NCBI RefSeq assembly: GCF_014108865.1
Contig: NZ_CP053928.1
Span: forward strand, 4,712,001 to 4,776,000
Length of the DNA stretch: 64,000 nucleotides
Direction: 5' to 3'
From: Nocardioides sp. WS12
GTDB lineage: Bacteria; Actinomycetota; Actinomycetes; Propionibacteriales; Nocardioidaceae
Shown here: in pieces, positions 49,364 to 57,540 of the stretch
Position numbering within the stretch: the first letter of the stretch is position 1
Layout of the letters: each line of letters opens with the position of its first letter
The notes under the pieces: generated by a model
Database searches by the model: none
What the model was told of the DNA's origin: nothing
What the model saw: the letters and a program-made list of their open reading frames with translations, nothing else
Translations under genes and position numbers: made by a program

Positions 49364-50784
49364 ACCGTCCAGGTAGGTCCATCAGGGGTGTCGGTGACTT
49401 CGATGCCAGCCGACTTGATTCGATCGCGGATCGCGTCCGCGCGTGCCCAGTCCTTGTCGGCGCGGGCCTGCGTGCGCTCGTCGAGGAGTCCGGCGACGAG
49501 GACGTCGACCGCAACGGTCAACCTCTCCTCGGTGTCTGTGTTCGTTCGGCTTGCTGCCCAGGCCGGGTCGGCCGGGTCGAGGCCGAGGATGTCGAGCATC
49601 GCCCGCACCGAACCGGCGCTGCCGCGCAGCGCTGCGAGGTCGCCACCGGCCAGGAGCTTGTTGCCCTCGCGGGTCACGTCGAACAGGGCGCCCACAGCAG
49701 CGGGAGTGCCGAGGTCCTCGTCCATCGCGGTCACGAATTCGGCGCAGGGCATGCCGAGCGGAATGTCCTCGCCCAGCGCTGCCGCCGCGCGCTCGAGGAA
49801 GGACTCGATGCGTCGATACCCCGCAGCAGCCTCGTCGAGGGCCTCGAACGAGAACTCCACGTGGGAGCGGTAGTGCGCGGCCGCCATGTAATAGCGCAGC
49901 TCGACGCCGCGCACGCGCTGCAGGACCGAGGGAATGCTGAGCGTGTTGCCGAGCGACTTGCTCATCTTCTCGCCCGCGGTGGTGATCCACGCGTTGTGCA
50001 TCCAGTACGACGCGAAGGAGCCGCCGGCCGCACGCGACTGGGCCTGCTCGTTCTCGTGGTGCGGGAACCGCAGGTCGACGCCACCACCGTGGATGTCGAA
50101 CGCGGGACCGAGGTACTTGCCGGCCATCGCGGAGCACTCGATGTGCCAGCCGGGGCGACCGCGGCCCCACGGGCTCGGCCACGACGCGGTCTCCGGCTCG
50201 GAGTCCTTGCGGCCCTTCCACAGCGCGAAGTCACGCGGGTCGCGCTTGCCGCGCGGGTCGGCGTCGGCCGCGGGCTCCATGTCGTCGATGCCCTGATGGG
50301 TCAGTTCGCCGTACGACGACCACGACCGCACGTCGAAGTAGACGTCGCCGGCCGAGGCTGAACCTTCGGGCGCCGCGTAGGCGTGGCCGCGCGCGATCAG
50401 TTCCTCGATCAGCACGATGATCTCGGGGACGTGCGCCGTGGCAGCCGGCTCGTACGTCGGCGGGGCGACGTTGAGAGCGGTGTACGCCTTGTCCAGCTCG
50501 ATCTTCATCGCGTAGGCGAGGTTGTACCAGGGGCGATCCTGCTCGGCGGACTTGGCGAGGATCTTGTCGTCGATGTCGGTGATGTTGCGGATGAACGTGA
50601 CGTCGTACCCGCGAAAACGCAGCCAGCGCTGGAGGACGTCGAAGTTCACGCCCGACCGGACGTGCCCGACGTGGGGCTCGCTCTGGACCGTCAGACCGCA
50701 GACGTAGAGACTCGCTTTGCCCACCTCAAGGGGCACGAAGTCACGCACTTCGCGGGTCGCAGTGTCATAGAGCCTGATCGTCAC
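49354..50784 (-). CDS. cysS: Cysteinyl-tRNA synthetase
   Basis: 476 aa class I synthetase. YVCGLTV (Zn Cys, residue 29), HIGH-like SEPHVGHVRSG (about 35-45), RNITDIDDKILAKS (about 65-78), GWHIECSAM (about 210), HHENEQAQS (about 240) and KMSKSLGN (about 273). Leaderless GTG at 50784: TAGACT lies 6 nt upstream. The final two codons and stop fall in a repeat, so the C-terminus may have been reshaped by it. Order cysS-rlmB is conserved. Confidence 0.96.
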   Translation of the reverse strand: MTIRLYDTATREVRDFVPLEVGKASLYVCGLTVQSEPHVGHVRSGVNFDVLQRWLRFRGYDVTFIRNITDIDDKILAKSAEQDRPWYNLAYAMKIELDKAYTALNVAPPTYEPAATAHVPEIIVLIEELIARGHAYAAPEGSASAGDVYFDVRSWSSYGELTHQGIDDMEPAADADPRGKRDPRDFALWKGRKDSEPETASWPSPWGRGRPGWHIECSAMAGKYLGPAFDIHGGGVDLRFPHHENEQAQSRAAGGSFASYWMHNAWITTAGEKMSKSLGNTLSIPSVLQRVRGVELRYYMAAAHYRSHVEFSFEALDEAAAGYRRIESFLERAAAALGEDIPLGMPCAEFVTAMDEDLGTPAAVGALFDVTREGNKLLAGGDLAALRGSAGSVRAMLDILGLDPADPAWAASRTNTDTEERLTVAVDVLVAGLLDERTQARADKDWARADAIRDRIKSAGIEVTDTPDGPTWTVGG

Positions 50785-50836
50785 CCGGCCAGTCTAGGGA
50801 TTCGAACGGTCAGCCCGCGCATTGTCACCTATGGGG

Positions 50837-51577
50837 TCAGCAGCCGTAGCCGCCGTCGACGTCCAGCTTCTGGCCGGTGATGAACCCGGCGCGGGAGGAC
50901 GCGAGGAAGCAGACCGCTTCGGCGATGTCGGCAGCCGTCCCGAAGGTGCGCAGCGGGATGTTGCCGCGGGTCACCTCGAGTGCCTTGTCGTCGAGTTCGC
51001 CGGAGGAGATGAGTCGCTCGGCCATCCCGTCGGTGAGCATGCCGGGACCGACGGCGTTGACCCGGACGCCGTACCGGCCCTCCTCGACGGCGAGGCCCCG
51101 CACCATGGCCTCGACCGCCGCCTTGGGCGCCGAGGAGAGCCCGTCACGGACCGGGAAGCGGGAAGTCGCGGCGGTCGTGACGGCGGTCAGCGAGCCGCGC
51201 GACTCCCGGAGGAACGGCAGGGCGGCGTGCGCGACCGCGAAGAAGCCCGCAGCGTCGACGAGCAACTGCGCCCCCATGTCCGACGGCGCGACGCGGGAGA
51301 GATGGACCATCGGTACGTGCGGACCGGCGGCGTGGACGACGGTGTGGAGTCCGTTGAGTTCGGCGGCCGCGTGGCCGACGACCCGCGTCACCTCCTCGGG
51401 GTCCCCCAGGTCCAGTCCGTACGACGCCACGCCCACCTCGACCGGACGGGTGCGATGCGTGACGGCGACGCGGGCCCCACGCTCGATCAACATCTCGGCG
51501 ATCGCGCGGCCCAGGCCGCCGGAGCCACCGATGACCAGGGCCCCGCCTGCGAGGCCGGAGAAGTCAGGCGCGCTCAC
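50837..51577 (-). CDS. SDR-family oxidoreductase
   Basis: 246 aa, classical SDR: GGSGGLGRAI (residues 17-26), VHAAGP (about 89), SSAPKAAVEAM (Lys about 157, with the usual Tyr replaced by Ala/Ser in this loop), VNAVGPG (about 183). The Tyr of YxxxK seems to be absent (SSAPK), so activity is doubtful. GTG 51577 overlaps the stop of the molybdopterin oxidoreductase by four bases (GTGA). Confidence 0.85.
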   Translation of the reverse strand: MSAPDFSGLAGGALVIGGSGGLGRAIAEMLIERGARVAVTHRTRPVEVGVASYGLDLGDPEEVTRVVGHAAAELNGLHTVVHAAGPHVPMVHLSRVAPSDMGAQLLVDAAGFFAVAHAALPFLRESRGSLTAVTTAATSRFPVRDGLSSAPKAAVEAMVRGLAVEEGRYGVRVNAVGPGMLTDGMAERLISSGELDDKALEVTRGNIPLRTFGTAADIAEAVCFLASSRAGFITGQKLDVDGGYGC

Positions 51578-53112
51578 GCATTCACACTGACGTCGATGGT
51601 GTGCCAGCCAGTTGCACCGTCGGGCAGTACGTCGGCGATCGCACCCGTCTGCGCGTTCCCGTCCCTGTCGGTGGCCCGGACCCGGATCTGGTGGTCGCCC
51701 TCGTCGAGGTCCACGGTGGTCCGCCACTGCACCCAGGTGTCGATGTTGGGGGTGGCGGCGAGTTCGGTCGGCTTCCACGCGCCGCCGTCGACCTGCACCT
51801 CCACGGCCGAGACCCCGGTGTGCTGGAACCACGCGACGCCGGCAACGACGACCTCCCCGGCAGCGACCTCGTCGCCGTCGTGGGGCACCTCGATCTTCGA
51901 TGCGATCTTGACGGGGCCCTGCTCGGACCAGCCCTTGCCGGTCCAGTACGCCTCGATCTCGTCGAAGCGGGTGACTTCCATGTCGATGACCCATTTGGTC
52001 GCGGACACGTAGCCGTAGAGACCGGGCACGATCGTGCGCACGGGGAAGCCGTGCTCGATGAGCAGGGGTTCGCCGTTCATCGCCACCGCCAGCATGGCGT
52101 TGCGGTCGTCCATCAGCGCGCCCAGGGGCGTCCCGCAGGTCCAGCCGTCCTCGGACGTCTGGAGCACCGCGTCGGCACCCTCCTGCGGTCCGGCCTCGGC
52201 GAGGATCGCAGCGAGCCGGACACCGCTCCACCAGGCGTTGCCGATCAGGTCGCCGCCGACCTCGTTGGACACGCAGTTGAGGGTGATCCAGTCCTGGGTG
52301 ATCTCGCGGGACACCAGGTCCTGGTAGGTCAGGGTGATCTCCCGATCGACCATGCCGTGGATCCGCAGTTGCCAGTCGGCCGGCTCGATGGTCGGCTTGA
52401 TGAAGGCCGTGTCGATCAGATAGAAGTCCTCGCTCGGCGTCTGCCAGAGCGAGACGTTGTCGATCTCGAAGCTGGCGCCGTTGGGGACGTCCGGTGCGGT
52501 GATGCCCTCGATCCGCAGCAGCCGACGACTCTCCTCGGCGCGACGGCGCGCGCTGCCGGCCAGCCGCCCGATCAGTCCCCCGAAGGCCGCGAACCCGGCG
52601 GTGGCACCCGCAGCGATGAAGAAGTGGCGGCGGGTGTGCATCGGCTCGATGGCGGGTTCGTCGCCGTCGGCGACCATCTCCCAGCGGCGCAGCCACTCGG
52701 CCAGGATCGCCAGCGCGACGATCCAGCAGAGCAGGCCCACGACGATGGGCGCGAAGTCGATGGGGCTCGGGGTCGGCTTGGCGAGCACCGCGATCACGGC
52801 GACACCGGCCAGCGCGCAGAAGCCGATCATCGCGGCCCACCAGCGGGTGCGGGCGAGCCGACCGAGCACCGCGAAGGTGACCGTCAGGAACAGCATGATG
52901 CCGAGGACGAGGATCTTCTTGTCGTCCTTGTCGAAGGTGTCGATGGCCCACTTCACGACCGACCCGGGCGTCAGGTCGGCGAAGCCCTCGGCGACCACGA
53001 CGACCGGGGATTCCCGCACGTGGAGCAACGCCGCCGCGGCGTAACTCAGGGCCAGCCCGACCGCGCCGGACAGGATTCCGGCGAAGGCCCACCAACCGCG
53101 GGATGTCTTCAC
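51574..53112 (-). CDS. Sulfite oxidase-family molybdopterin oxidoreductase with membrane anchor
   Basis: 512 aa. Four membrane helices in residues 8-140, then a twin-Arg HTRRHFFIAAGATAGFAAFGG (about 165-185), then the Mo-pterin domain: DWITLNCVSNEVGG (Cys ligand to Mo, about 275) and GYVSATKWV (about 345), followed by a C-terminal Mo-co dimerisation domain (410-512). It oxidises sulfite or related compounds outside the membrane. Coupled by overlap to the SDR gene; divergent from ispF. Confidence 0.88.
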   Translation of the reverse strand: MKTSRGWWAFAGILSGAVGLALSYAAAALLHVRESPVVVVAEGFADLTPGSVVKWAIDTFDKDDKKILVLGIMLFLTVTFAVLGRLARTRWWAAMIGFCALAGVAVIAVLAKPTPSPIDFAPIVVGLLCWIVALAILAEWLRRWEMVADGDEPAIEPMHTRRHFFIAAGATAGFAAFGGLIGRLAGSARRRAEESRRLLRIEGITAPDVPNGASFEIDNVSLWQTPSEDFYLIDTAFIKPTIEPADWQLRIHGMVDREITLTYQDLVSREITQDWITLNCVSNEVGGDLIGNAWWSGVRLAAILAEAGPQEGADAVLQTSEDGWTCGTPLGALMDDRNAMLAVAMNGEPLLIEHGFPVRTIVPGLYGYVSATKWVIDMEVTRFDEIEAYWTGKGWSEQGPVKIASKIEVPHDGDEVAAGEVVVAGVAWFQHTGVSAVEVQVDGGAWKPTELAATPNIDTWVQWRTTVDLDEGDHQIRVRATDRDGNAQTGAIADVLPDGATGWHTIDVSVNA

Positions 53113-53144
53113 AGGGCCGATTGTCCCTCAGGCATGATCAGGGC

Positions 53145-53672
53145 GTGAACCCAACCGCCAACGGGAGTGTCGCCGCAGCCCTCGCCGGCCTGCGAACCGG
53201 CATCGGCACCGACGTCCACCGCCTCGTCCCCCGCGCGGACGACGACGCCCCGCTGGCGCTCGGCGGGCTGCTCTGGCCCGACGAGGACGTCCGCCTCGAG
53301 GGCCACTCGGACGCCGATGTGGCCGCCCACGCGATCTGCGACGCCCTGCTGTCCGCCTCCGGCCTGGGCGACCTGGGCAGCAACTTCGGTACGGCGGAGC
53401 CCGAGTGGTCCGGAGCGAGCGGAGCCGCCCTGCTCGGCGAGACCCGGCGCCGGGTCGAGGCGGCCGGGTTCGCCGTCATCAACGTCGCCGTCCAGGTGAT
53501 TGGCAACCGGCCGAAGATCGGGCCGCGTCGCGCAGAAGCCGAAGCCGCCCTCGGCGACGTGCTCGGCGCGCCGGTCTCGCTGTCCGCCACCACCACCGAC
53601 GGACTCGGCCTCACGGGGCGCGGCGAAGGCGTCGCGGCAATCGCGAGCGCGCTGATCACGGTCAGCGGCTGA
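53145..53672 (+). CDS. ispF: 2-C-methyl-D-erythritol 2,4-cyclodiphosphate synthase
   Basis: 175 aa. Metal ligands GIGTDVHRL (Asp-His, residues about 20-28) and EGHSDADVAAHAICDALL (about 50-67), then IGNRPKIGP (about 123). Fifth step of the MEP isoprenoid pathway. Leaderless GTG at 53145 (CATGAT 6 nt upstream). Separated from ispD by the orphan nirD gene instead of being adjacent. Confidence 0.95.
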   Translation: MNPTANGSVAAALAGLRTGIGTDVHRLVPRADDDAPLALGGLLWPDEDVRLEGHSDADVAAHAICDALLSASGLGDLGSNFGTAEPEWSGASGAALLGETRRRVEAAGFAVINVAVQVIGNRPKIGPRRAEAEAALGDVLGAPVSLSATTTDGLGLTGRGEGVAAIASALITVSG

Positions 53673-53685
53673 CCGTCACGCTTCG

Positions 53686-54057
53686 TCAGGCGGAGGCAGC
53701 GGCGGTCTTGCGATGTCCGACCAGGACGACGCCCTCGACCACCTTGACGTCGTACGCCGGAACGGCGGCGTGGACGTCGTCGAGGCAGCGACCGGTGCGC
53801 AGGTCGAACGCGTGCCGGTGGGCCGGCGACGCGACGAACGGGGTCTCCCCGCGACGGCCGACGATGCCCTTGGAGATGCCGCCGATCGCATGGCGTGCGA
53901 ACGGGTCGTGGTTGCCCAGCGCGTAGACCGCGTCGTCCCCCGTCCGGAAGATCGCGATCGCCTGCCCATGCACGAGCGCGGTCACACCGCGATCGACCTC
54001 GAGCTCGGCCATCCGGCAGACCGGCTGCCATTCCTCCACGGCCCCGCGACCTGTCAT
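53686..54057 (-). CDS. Orphan NirD-like nitrite reductase small subunit / Rieske-fold protein
   Basis: 123 aa. Rieske fold with HGQAIAIFRTGDDAVYALGNHDPF (about residues 30-53) and SPAHRHAFDLRTGRCLDD (about 77-94), the layout of NirD. As is normal for NirD, the second Rieske cluster Cys-His box is incomplete, so a cluster is unlikely. nirB, its usual partner, is not in the window. TACGTT lies 7 nt before the ATG. Confidence 0.83.
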   Translation of the reverse strand: MTGRGAVEEWQPVCRMAELEVDRGVTALVHGQAIAIFRTGDDAVYALGNHDPFARHAIGGISKGIVGRRGETPFVASPAHRHAFDLRTGRCLDDVHAAVPAYDVKVVEGVVLVGHRKTAAASA

Positions 54058-54183
54058 GCCTGTGAACGTAGGTCGCGGTTGTTCTCGTCAGCGTTTCGCT
54101 GTGTAACGGGGAGGAAAACGCTTTCTCCCAGTTGCTCGGCTCCCGACCGTCCTCCGACACCCCGCGGCGGCTAGTCTCGCCCG

Positions 54184-54858
54184 GTGCCAACTGCTGCAGT
54201 GGTCGTACTCGCCGCCGGGAGCGGCACCCGCGTCGGCGCGGACGTGAACAAGGTCCTGCTCAACGTGCGCGACCGGCCGCTGCTGGCCTGGTCCGTCCAG
54301 ACCGCCCTGTCGTTGCCGGACGTCGACCCGGTCGTGGTGGTCTGCCGTCCGGGTGAGCGCACGACCGTCGCGCATGCCCTTGCTCCCCACGTCGGGGAGC
54401 GCGAAGTGCTCCTCATCGACGGTGGCGCCACGCGTCAGGCCTCCGAGCAGGCCGCGCTGGACCTGCTCGCTCCCCGCGTCGCCGCCGGGGACATCGACGT
54501 CATCGCGATCCACGACGGCGCCCGGCCCCTCGCCGGCGCCGACCTGTTCGGGCAGGTCATCGCCATCGCCCGCGCGTACGGCGGCGCCGTACCCACCCTC
54601 GAACTGGCGGGCCTGTTCCCCCGCTCCGACCACACCCTCGCGGGCGTCCAGACGCCCCAGGCGTTCCTGGCCGCGCCACTGATCGCGGCCTACGCGGCGG
54701 CTGCGGCGGCCGGCTTCGACGGAACCGACACGGCGGCAGCGTTCGCGCAGTTCGCACCCGGCGACGGCTCGATCCGGGCCGTTCCGGCCGGGGCGCGGAA
54801 CCTCAAGGTCACCTTCGCAGAGGACCTGCGCGTTGCGGAGACGCTGCTCGCGCAGTAG
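54184..54858 (+). CDS. ispD: 2-C-methyl-D-erythritol 4-phosphate cytidylyltransferase
   Basis: 224 aa. CTP-binding LAAGSGTRVGADVNKVLL (residues 9-26), HDGARPL (about 106), and GVQTPQAF (about 157) with FDGTDTAAA (about 177). Third MEP-pathway step. Leaderless GTG: TAGTCT lies 6 nt upstream. It converges with the degenerate IspD-like gene, 8 nt apart, and ispF is 0.5 kb away. Confidence 0.94.
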   Translation: MPTAAVVVLAAGSGTRVGADVNKVLLNVRDRPLLAWSVQTALSLPDVDPVVVVCRPGERTTVAHALAPHVGEREVLLIDGGATRQASEQAALDLLAPRVAAGDIDVIAIHDGARPLAGADLFGQVIAIARAYGGAVPTLELAGLFPRSDHTLAGVQTPQAFLAAPLIAAYAAAAAAGFDGTDTAAAFAQFAPGDGSIRAVPAGARNLKVTFAEDLRVAETLLAQ

Positions 54859-54866
54859 TCCGGACC

Positions 54867-55463
54867 TCAGCGCGGATCGGTCAACGCCGCGAGCACGGCG
54901 ATGTCCTCGTCCGAGCCCACTCGCCGCGCCTCAGGGGGCGCCTCGACGAACTCGACCCGCTCGGCGCCGTACCGCTCCCGGAGGGCGGCGACCAGTTCCA
55001 CGAAGTCCGTCGACGGCAGCTGGCCGCCCTCGCCGAACAAGTCCTGGACCACAGAGGCAGGCAGGACGATCGGCGAGCAGATCGCCACCAACTGGTCGCG
55101 ATCAACCGTTTCGCCCAGGGCTCCGTCCCGGACCACCTTGACCGTGTCGGTGACCGGCCGGACTCCGACGATGACCCGGTCCTCGACCCCAGCCCGGTCG
55201 GCACAGCGGGCGAGGAAGGCCGGCGGGGTCATCGGGCACAGCGGATCGTGCAACAACACGGCCTCGTCGCGCTCGGCGACGAACTCCCACGGCACGCTCT
55301 GGTCGATCAGGTCAACGCGTGCCTCCCCGGCGGCCCAGGCGGCAGCGGCAACGAGTGATTCACCGTGGATCAGGTGGTACGGCAGGGCGCCCCGGCCCTC
55401 GTCGACCACCATCCCCGAGACAGGGGCGTAAATGTCGACGACGTCATACGGATGTGGACTCAT
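54867..55463 (-). CDS. Degenerate IspD-like protein
   Basis: 198 aa. Similar in order to IspD: ALPYHLIHGESLV (residues about 26-38), VLLHDPLCPMTPPAFL (about 67-82, replacing HDGARP), RVIVGVRPVTDTVKVV (about 95-110) and a C-terminal ARRVGSDEDI. It lacks the AAGxGxR nucleotide-binding motif and the usual Lys, so it is probably not an active cytidylyltransferase; a regulatory or structural paralogue is an inference. Its start codon sits at the apex of a long hairpin. Placed between carD and ispD. Confidence 0.8.
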   Translation of the reverse strand: MSPHPYDVVDIYAPVSGMVVDEGRGALPYHLIHGESLVAAAAWAAGEARVDLIDQSVPWEFVAERDEAVLLHDPLCPMTPPAFLARCADRAGVEDRVIVGVRPVTDTVKVVRDGALGETVDRDQLVAICSPIVLPASVVQDLFGEGGQLPSTDFVELVAALRERYGAERVEFVEAPPEARRVGSDEDIAVLAALTDPR

Positions 55464-55490
55464 CAGAGTCCCACCGTATGACGTCGTCGA
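55435..55490 (-). promoter_or_regulatory. Nested hairpin placing the IspD-like start codon at its apex
   Basis: Perfect 17-bp arms TCGACGACGTCATACGG (55435-55451) and CCGTATGACGTCGTCGA (55474-55490); inside them a 6-bp stem GGACTC/GAGTCC closes a 4-nt loop. On the minus-strand mRNA the ATG of the IspD-like gene (55463-55461) begins in that loop, and the 3' arm is the first coding residues. The hairpin starts 11 nt after the carD stop. Confidence 0.85.
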
Positions 55491-55500
55491 TGTGGATCAG

Positions 55501-55986
55501 TTACGAGGCGAGGACTTCGTCCAGGATGGTCTCGGCCTTGTCCTCGTTGGTGTGCTCAGCGAGCGCGAGCTCGGAGACGAGGATCTGGCGTGCCTTGGCG
55601 AGCATGCGCTTCTCGCCGGCCGACAGCCCGCGGTCCCTCTCACGGCGCCACAGGTCGCGGACGACCTCGGCCACCTTCATGACATCGCCACTGTGCAACT
55701 TCTCGAGGTTCGCCTTGTAGCGACGCGACCAGTTGGTCGGCTCCTCAACGTGCTCGGCCCGCAGAACGCCGAACACACGGTCCAGGCCTTCCTTGTCCAC
55801 CACGTCGCGGACCCCGACAAGATCGAGGTTGCAGGCAGGAACCCGGACAACCAGGTCCTGCTGGGCGACGATCCGGAGAACGAGGTACTCCCGAGGTTCC
55901 CCCTTGATCGTCCGCATCTCGATGTTTTCGATGACCGCAGCCCCGTGATTGGGGTAGACGACCGTTTCGCCGACGGTGAAAGTCAT
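55501..55986 (-). CDS. carD: CarD-family transcriptional regulator
   Basis: 161 aa. N-terminal RNA-polymerase-beta-binding Tudor-like domain (residues 1-55: VGETVVYPNHGAAVIENI) and C-terminal helical DNA-binding domain (NWSRRYKANLEKLHSGD, LSAGEKRMLAKARQIL). CarD stabilises open complexes, especially on rRNA promoters, and is typical of actinobacteria. AGGAAGGGG and TAGCAT-like -10 precede ATG 55986. The mRNA continues towards the hairpin-capped IspD-like gene. Confidence 0.95.
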   Translation of the reverse strand: MTFTVGETVVYPNHGAAVIENIEMRTIKGEPREYLVLRIVAQQDLVVRVPACNLDLVGVRDVVDKEGLDRVFGVLRAEHVEEPTNWSRRYKANLEKLHSGDVMKVAEVVRDLWRRERDRGLSAGEKRMLAKARQILVSELALAEHTNEDKAETILDEVLAS

Positions 55987-56247
55987 ATGTGAAAAGCCCC
56001 TTCCTAGGGTGACCTATGCTACCACGCCCGGGGCCAGTCCCAGAAAGCGTTTGCGCAGGTCAGGGCCGTAATGGCTGGCTTGACAACGGGGGTGAGGTGT
56101 GTTCGGCCAGCACGGTTGCCCCGTGAGACAGATCACCTGACCGGAGTACGACGACCCCCCACCGGCCAGCGGGACGACACCGATGTGGGACAGACGTTTC
56201 GGCGGGCCCGCACACGCGGGGCCGGACCGTGGTCAATACTGCTCGGC

Positions 56248-57381
56248 ATGGCAAAGACGCAGCGTTGGCGACGCGGCCGCCCTGCCGGGGAGGACACCAC
56301 CTCAGTGGAGGGGGAGGTCGACTCCGCGGAGGAGTCGGCACCCGAGGCGACGGCGGACGACGCCCCCCTGGACACGGAGCTGCCCTCGGACGTGGACGCG
56401 GAGCTCGATGGGGACGTCGAGACAGGCGTCGAAGCGGACCTCGACCCCGACACGGAGTCCGACACGGCATCCGAACTGGACACCGCACTCGAGGCGGACC
56501 TCGATCCCGACGAGGAGACCGACCTCGATGACGTCGATGACGTCGACGAGCTCGAAGACGTCGAAGACGTCGAAGACGTCGAAGACGTCGAGAACGACGA
56601 CTTCTACGGCGGCCCCGTGGAACCGGCCTACCCGCCGGCCACCGGCCTGATCGGCGTTCTCTTCGGCGGCCGCAATCCCGCCGAGGTCGTCCCGCTGCAG
56701 TTGCTGCAGGCGGCGCACACCAAGCAGGCCATCGGCACCGCCGTCGCGATGGGCCTCGTGGCCGCGATCGCCGGCCGCCCGGCCCGCGAAGCGGGCGTCG
56801 TACTGCTCACCGTCCTGGTCGGCCAGACCATCCTCGGCTGGCACAACGACATCGTCGACCGGCAGCGCGACAAGTCCCATGACCTCACGGGCAAACCGCT
56901 CGCGATGGGACGGCTCCAGCCCGAGACGGTCTGGTACGCCATCGTGGTCGCGACCCTGCTGCTCGTGCCGCTGGCGATCACCACCGGCATCCGCGCCGGC
57001 TGCCTGTACCTCGCGGCGGTCGCCGTCGGGATGCTCGGCAACATCGTGCTGCGGACCGGCTTCTTCTCGTGGTGGTCGTGGGCGGCGTCGTTCGCGCTGC
57101 TGCCGGCGTACCTCTCCTATGGCGGATGGGGCGGCCAAGCGGTCGGCAGCGCTCCCGAGACGTCGATCGTGGTCCTCGCCGCCCTGCTCGGTGTCGGCAT
57201 CCACTTCCTGCGCGCTGTGTGGGGCCTGGTCGCCGACCACGAGGACGGCTGGACCTACCTGCCGCTGAAGTTGGGGCTCAAGCTCGGCGCCACGCGATTG
57301 CTGGCCCTCGCGACCCTCTACACCGCGGTGATCACCGTCCTGCTCGTCGTCATGGGCGCCAAGGTCGGCCTCAGCCGCTGA
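56248..57381 (+). CDS. UbiA-family prenyltransferase with acidic N-terminus
   Basis: 377 aa. Residues 1-130 are highly acidic and low in complexity, with EDV repeats; the rest has about eight membrane helices. UbiA motif HNDIVDRQRDKSHD (about 200-213) has the N/D-rich first metal site; the second is weaker (ADHEDG, about 340). It should join an isoprenyl chain to an aromatic acceptor (quinone or related lipid) in the membrane. Leaderless-type AATACT sequence is 10 nt upstream of ATG 56248. Confidence 0.85.
   Translation: MAKTQRWRRGRPAGEDTTSVEGEVDSAEESAPEATADDAPLDTELPSDVDAELDGDVETGVEADLDPDTESDTASELDTALEADLDPDEETDLDDVDDVDELEDVEDVEDVEDVENDDFYGGPVEPAYPPATGLIGVLFGGRNPAEVVPLQLLQAAHTKQAIGTAVAMGLVAAIAGRPAREAGVVLLTVLVGQTILGWHNDIVDRQRDKSHDLTGKPLAMGRLQPETVWYAIVVATLLLVPLAITTGIRAGCLYLAAVAVGMLGNIVLRTGFFSWWSWAASFALLPAYLSYGGWGGQAVGSAPETSIVVLAALLGVGIHFLRAVWGLVADHEDGWTYLPLKLGLKLGATRLLALATLYTAVITVLLVVMGAKVGLSR
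56554..56589 (+). repeat. 9-bp tandem repeat coding EDV
   Basis: Four exact copies of GAAGACGTC in the acidic segment, giving EDV-EDV-EDV-EDV. A period divisible by three keeps the frame open when copy number changes. Confidence 0.85.
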
Positions 57382-57449
57382 CGGGCGTCCCGCACGCAGC
57401 AGTCCGAGCCGGACACGTCGTCGGCGCCGGAGACCGCTAGAGTGTGGCC

Positions 57450-57476
57450 GCTCCCGCGGCGTACGCCACCGGGAGC
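57450..57476. promoter_or_regulatory. 27-bp interrupted palindrome at the start of the lipoprotein-gpmA leader
   Basis: GCTCCCG/CGGGAGC arms around GGCGTACGCC (itself a perfect palindrome), just downstream of TAGAGT (57437-57442, -10). A repressor dimer here would sit on the transcription start. A second perfect 16-bp palindrome, GGCCGTTGCAACGGCC, is at 57494-57509. Confidence 0.5.
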
Positions 57477-57493
57477 ACCGACCCGGACCCAGG

Positions 57494-57509
57494 GGCCGTT
57501 GCAACGGCC
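57494..57509. promoter_or_regulatory. 16-bp perfect palindrome in the same leader
   Basis: GGCCGTTG-CAACGGCC with no loop, so better suited to a DNA-binding dimer than to an RNA hairpin. It lies 31 bp before the lipoprotein ATG. Confidence 0.5.
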
Positions 57510-57540
57510 GATGAAGAGAGAGCTGCGGAGGCCTGCCGAG

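Noticed and set aside
53686..54057. Orphan NirD as a full Rieske ferredoxin
   Set aside because: The second CxxH box is incomplete, as in NirD, so a cluster was not claimed.
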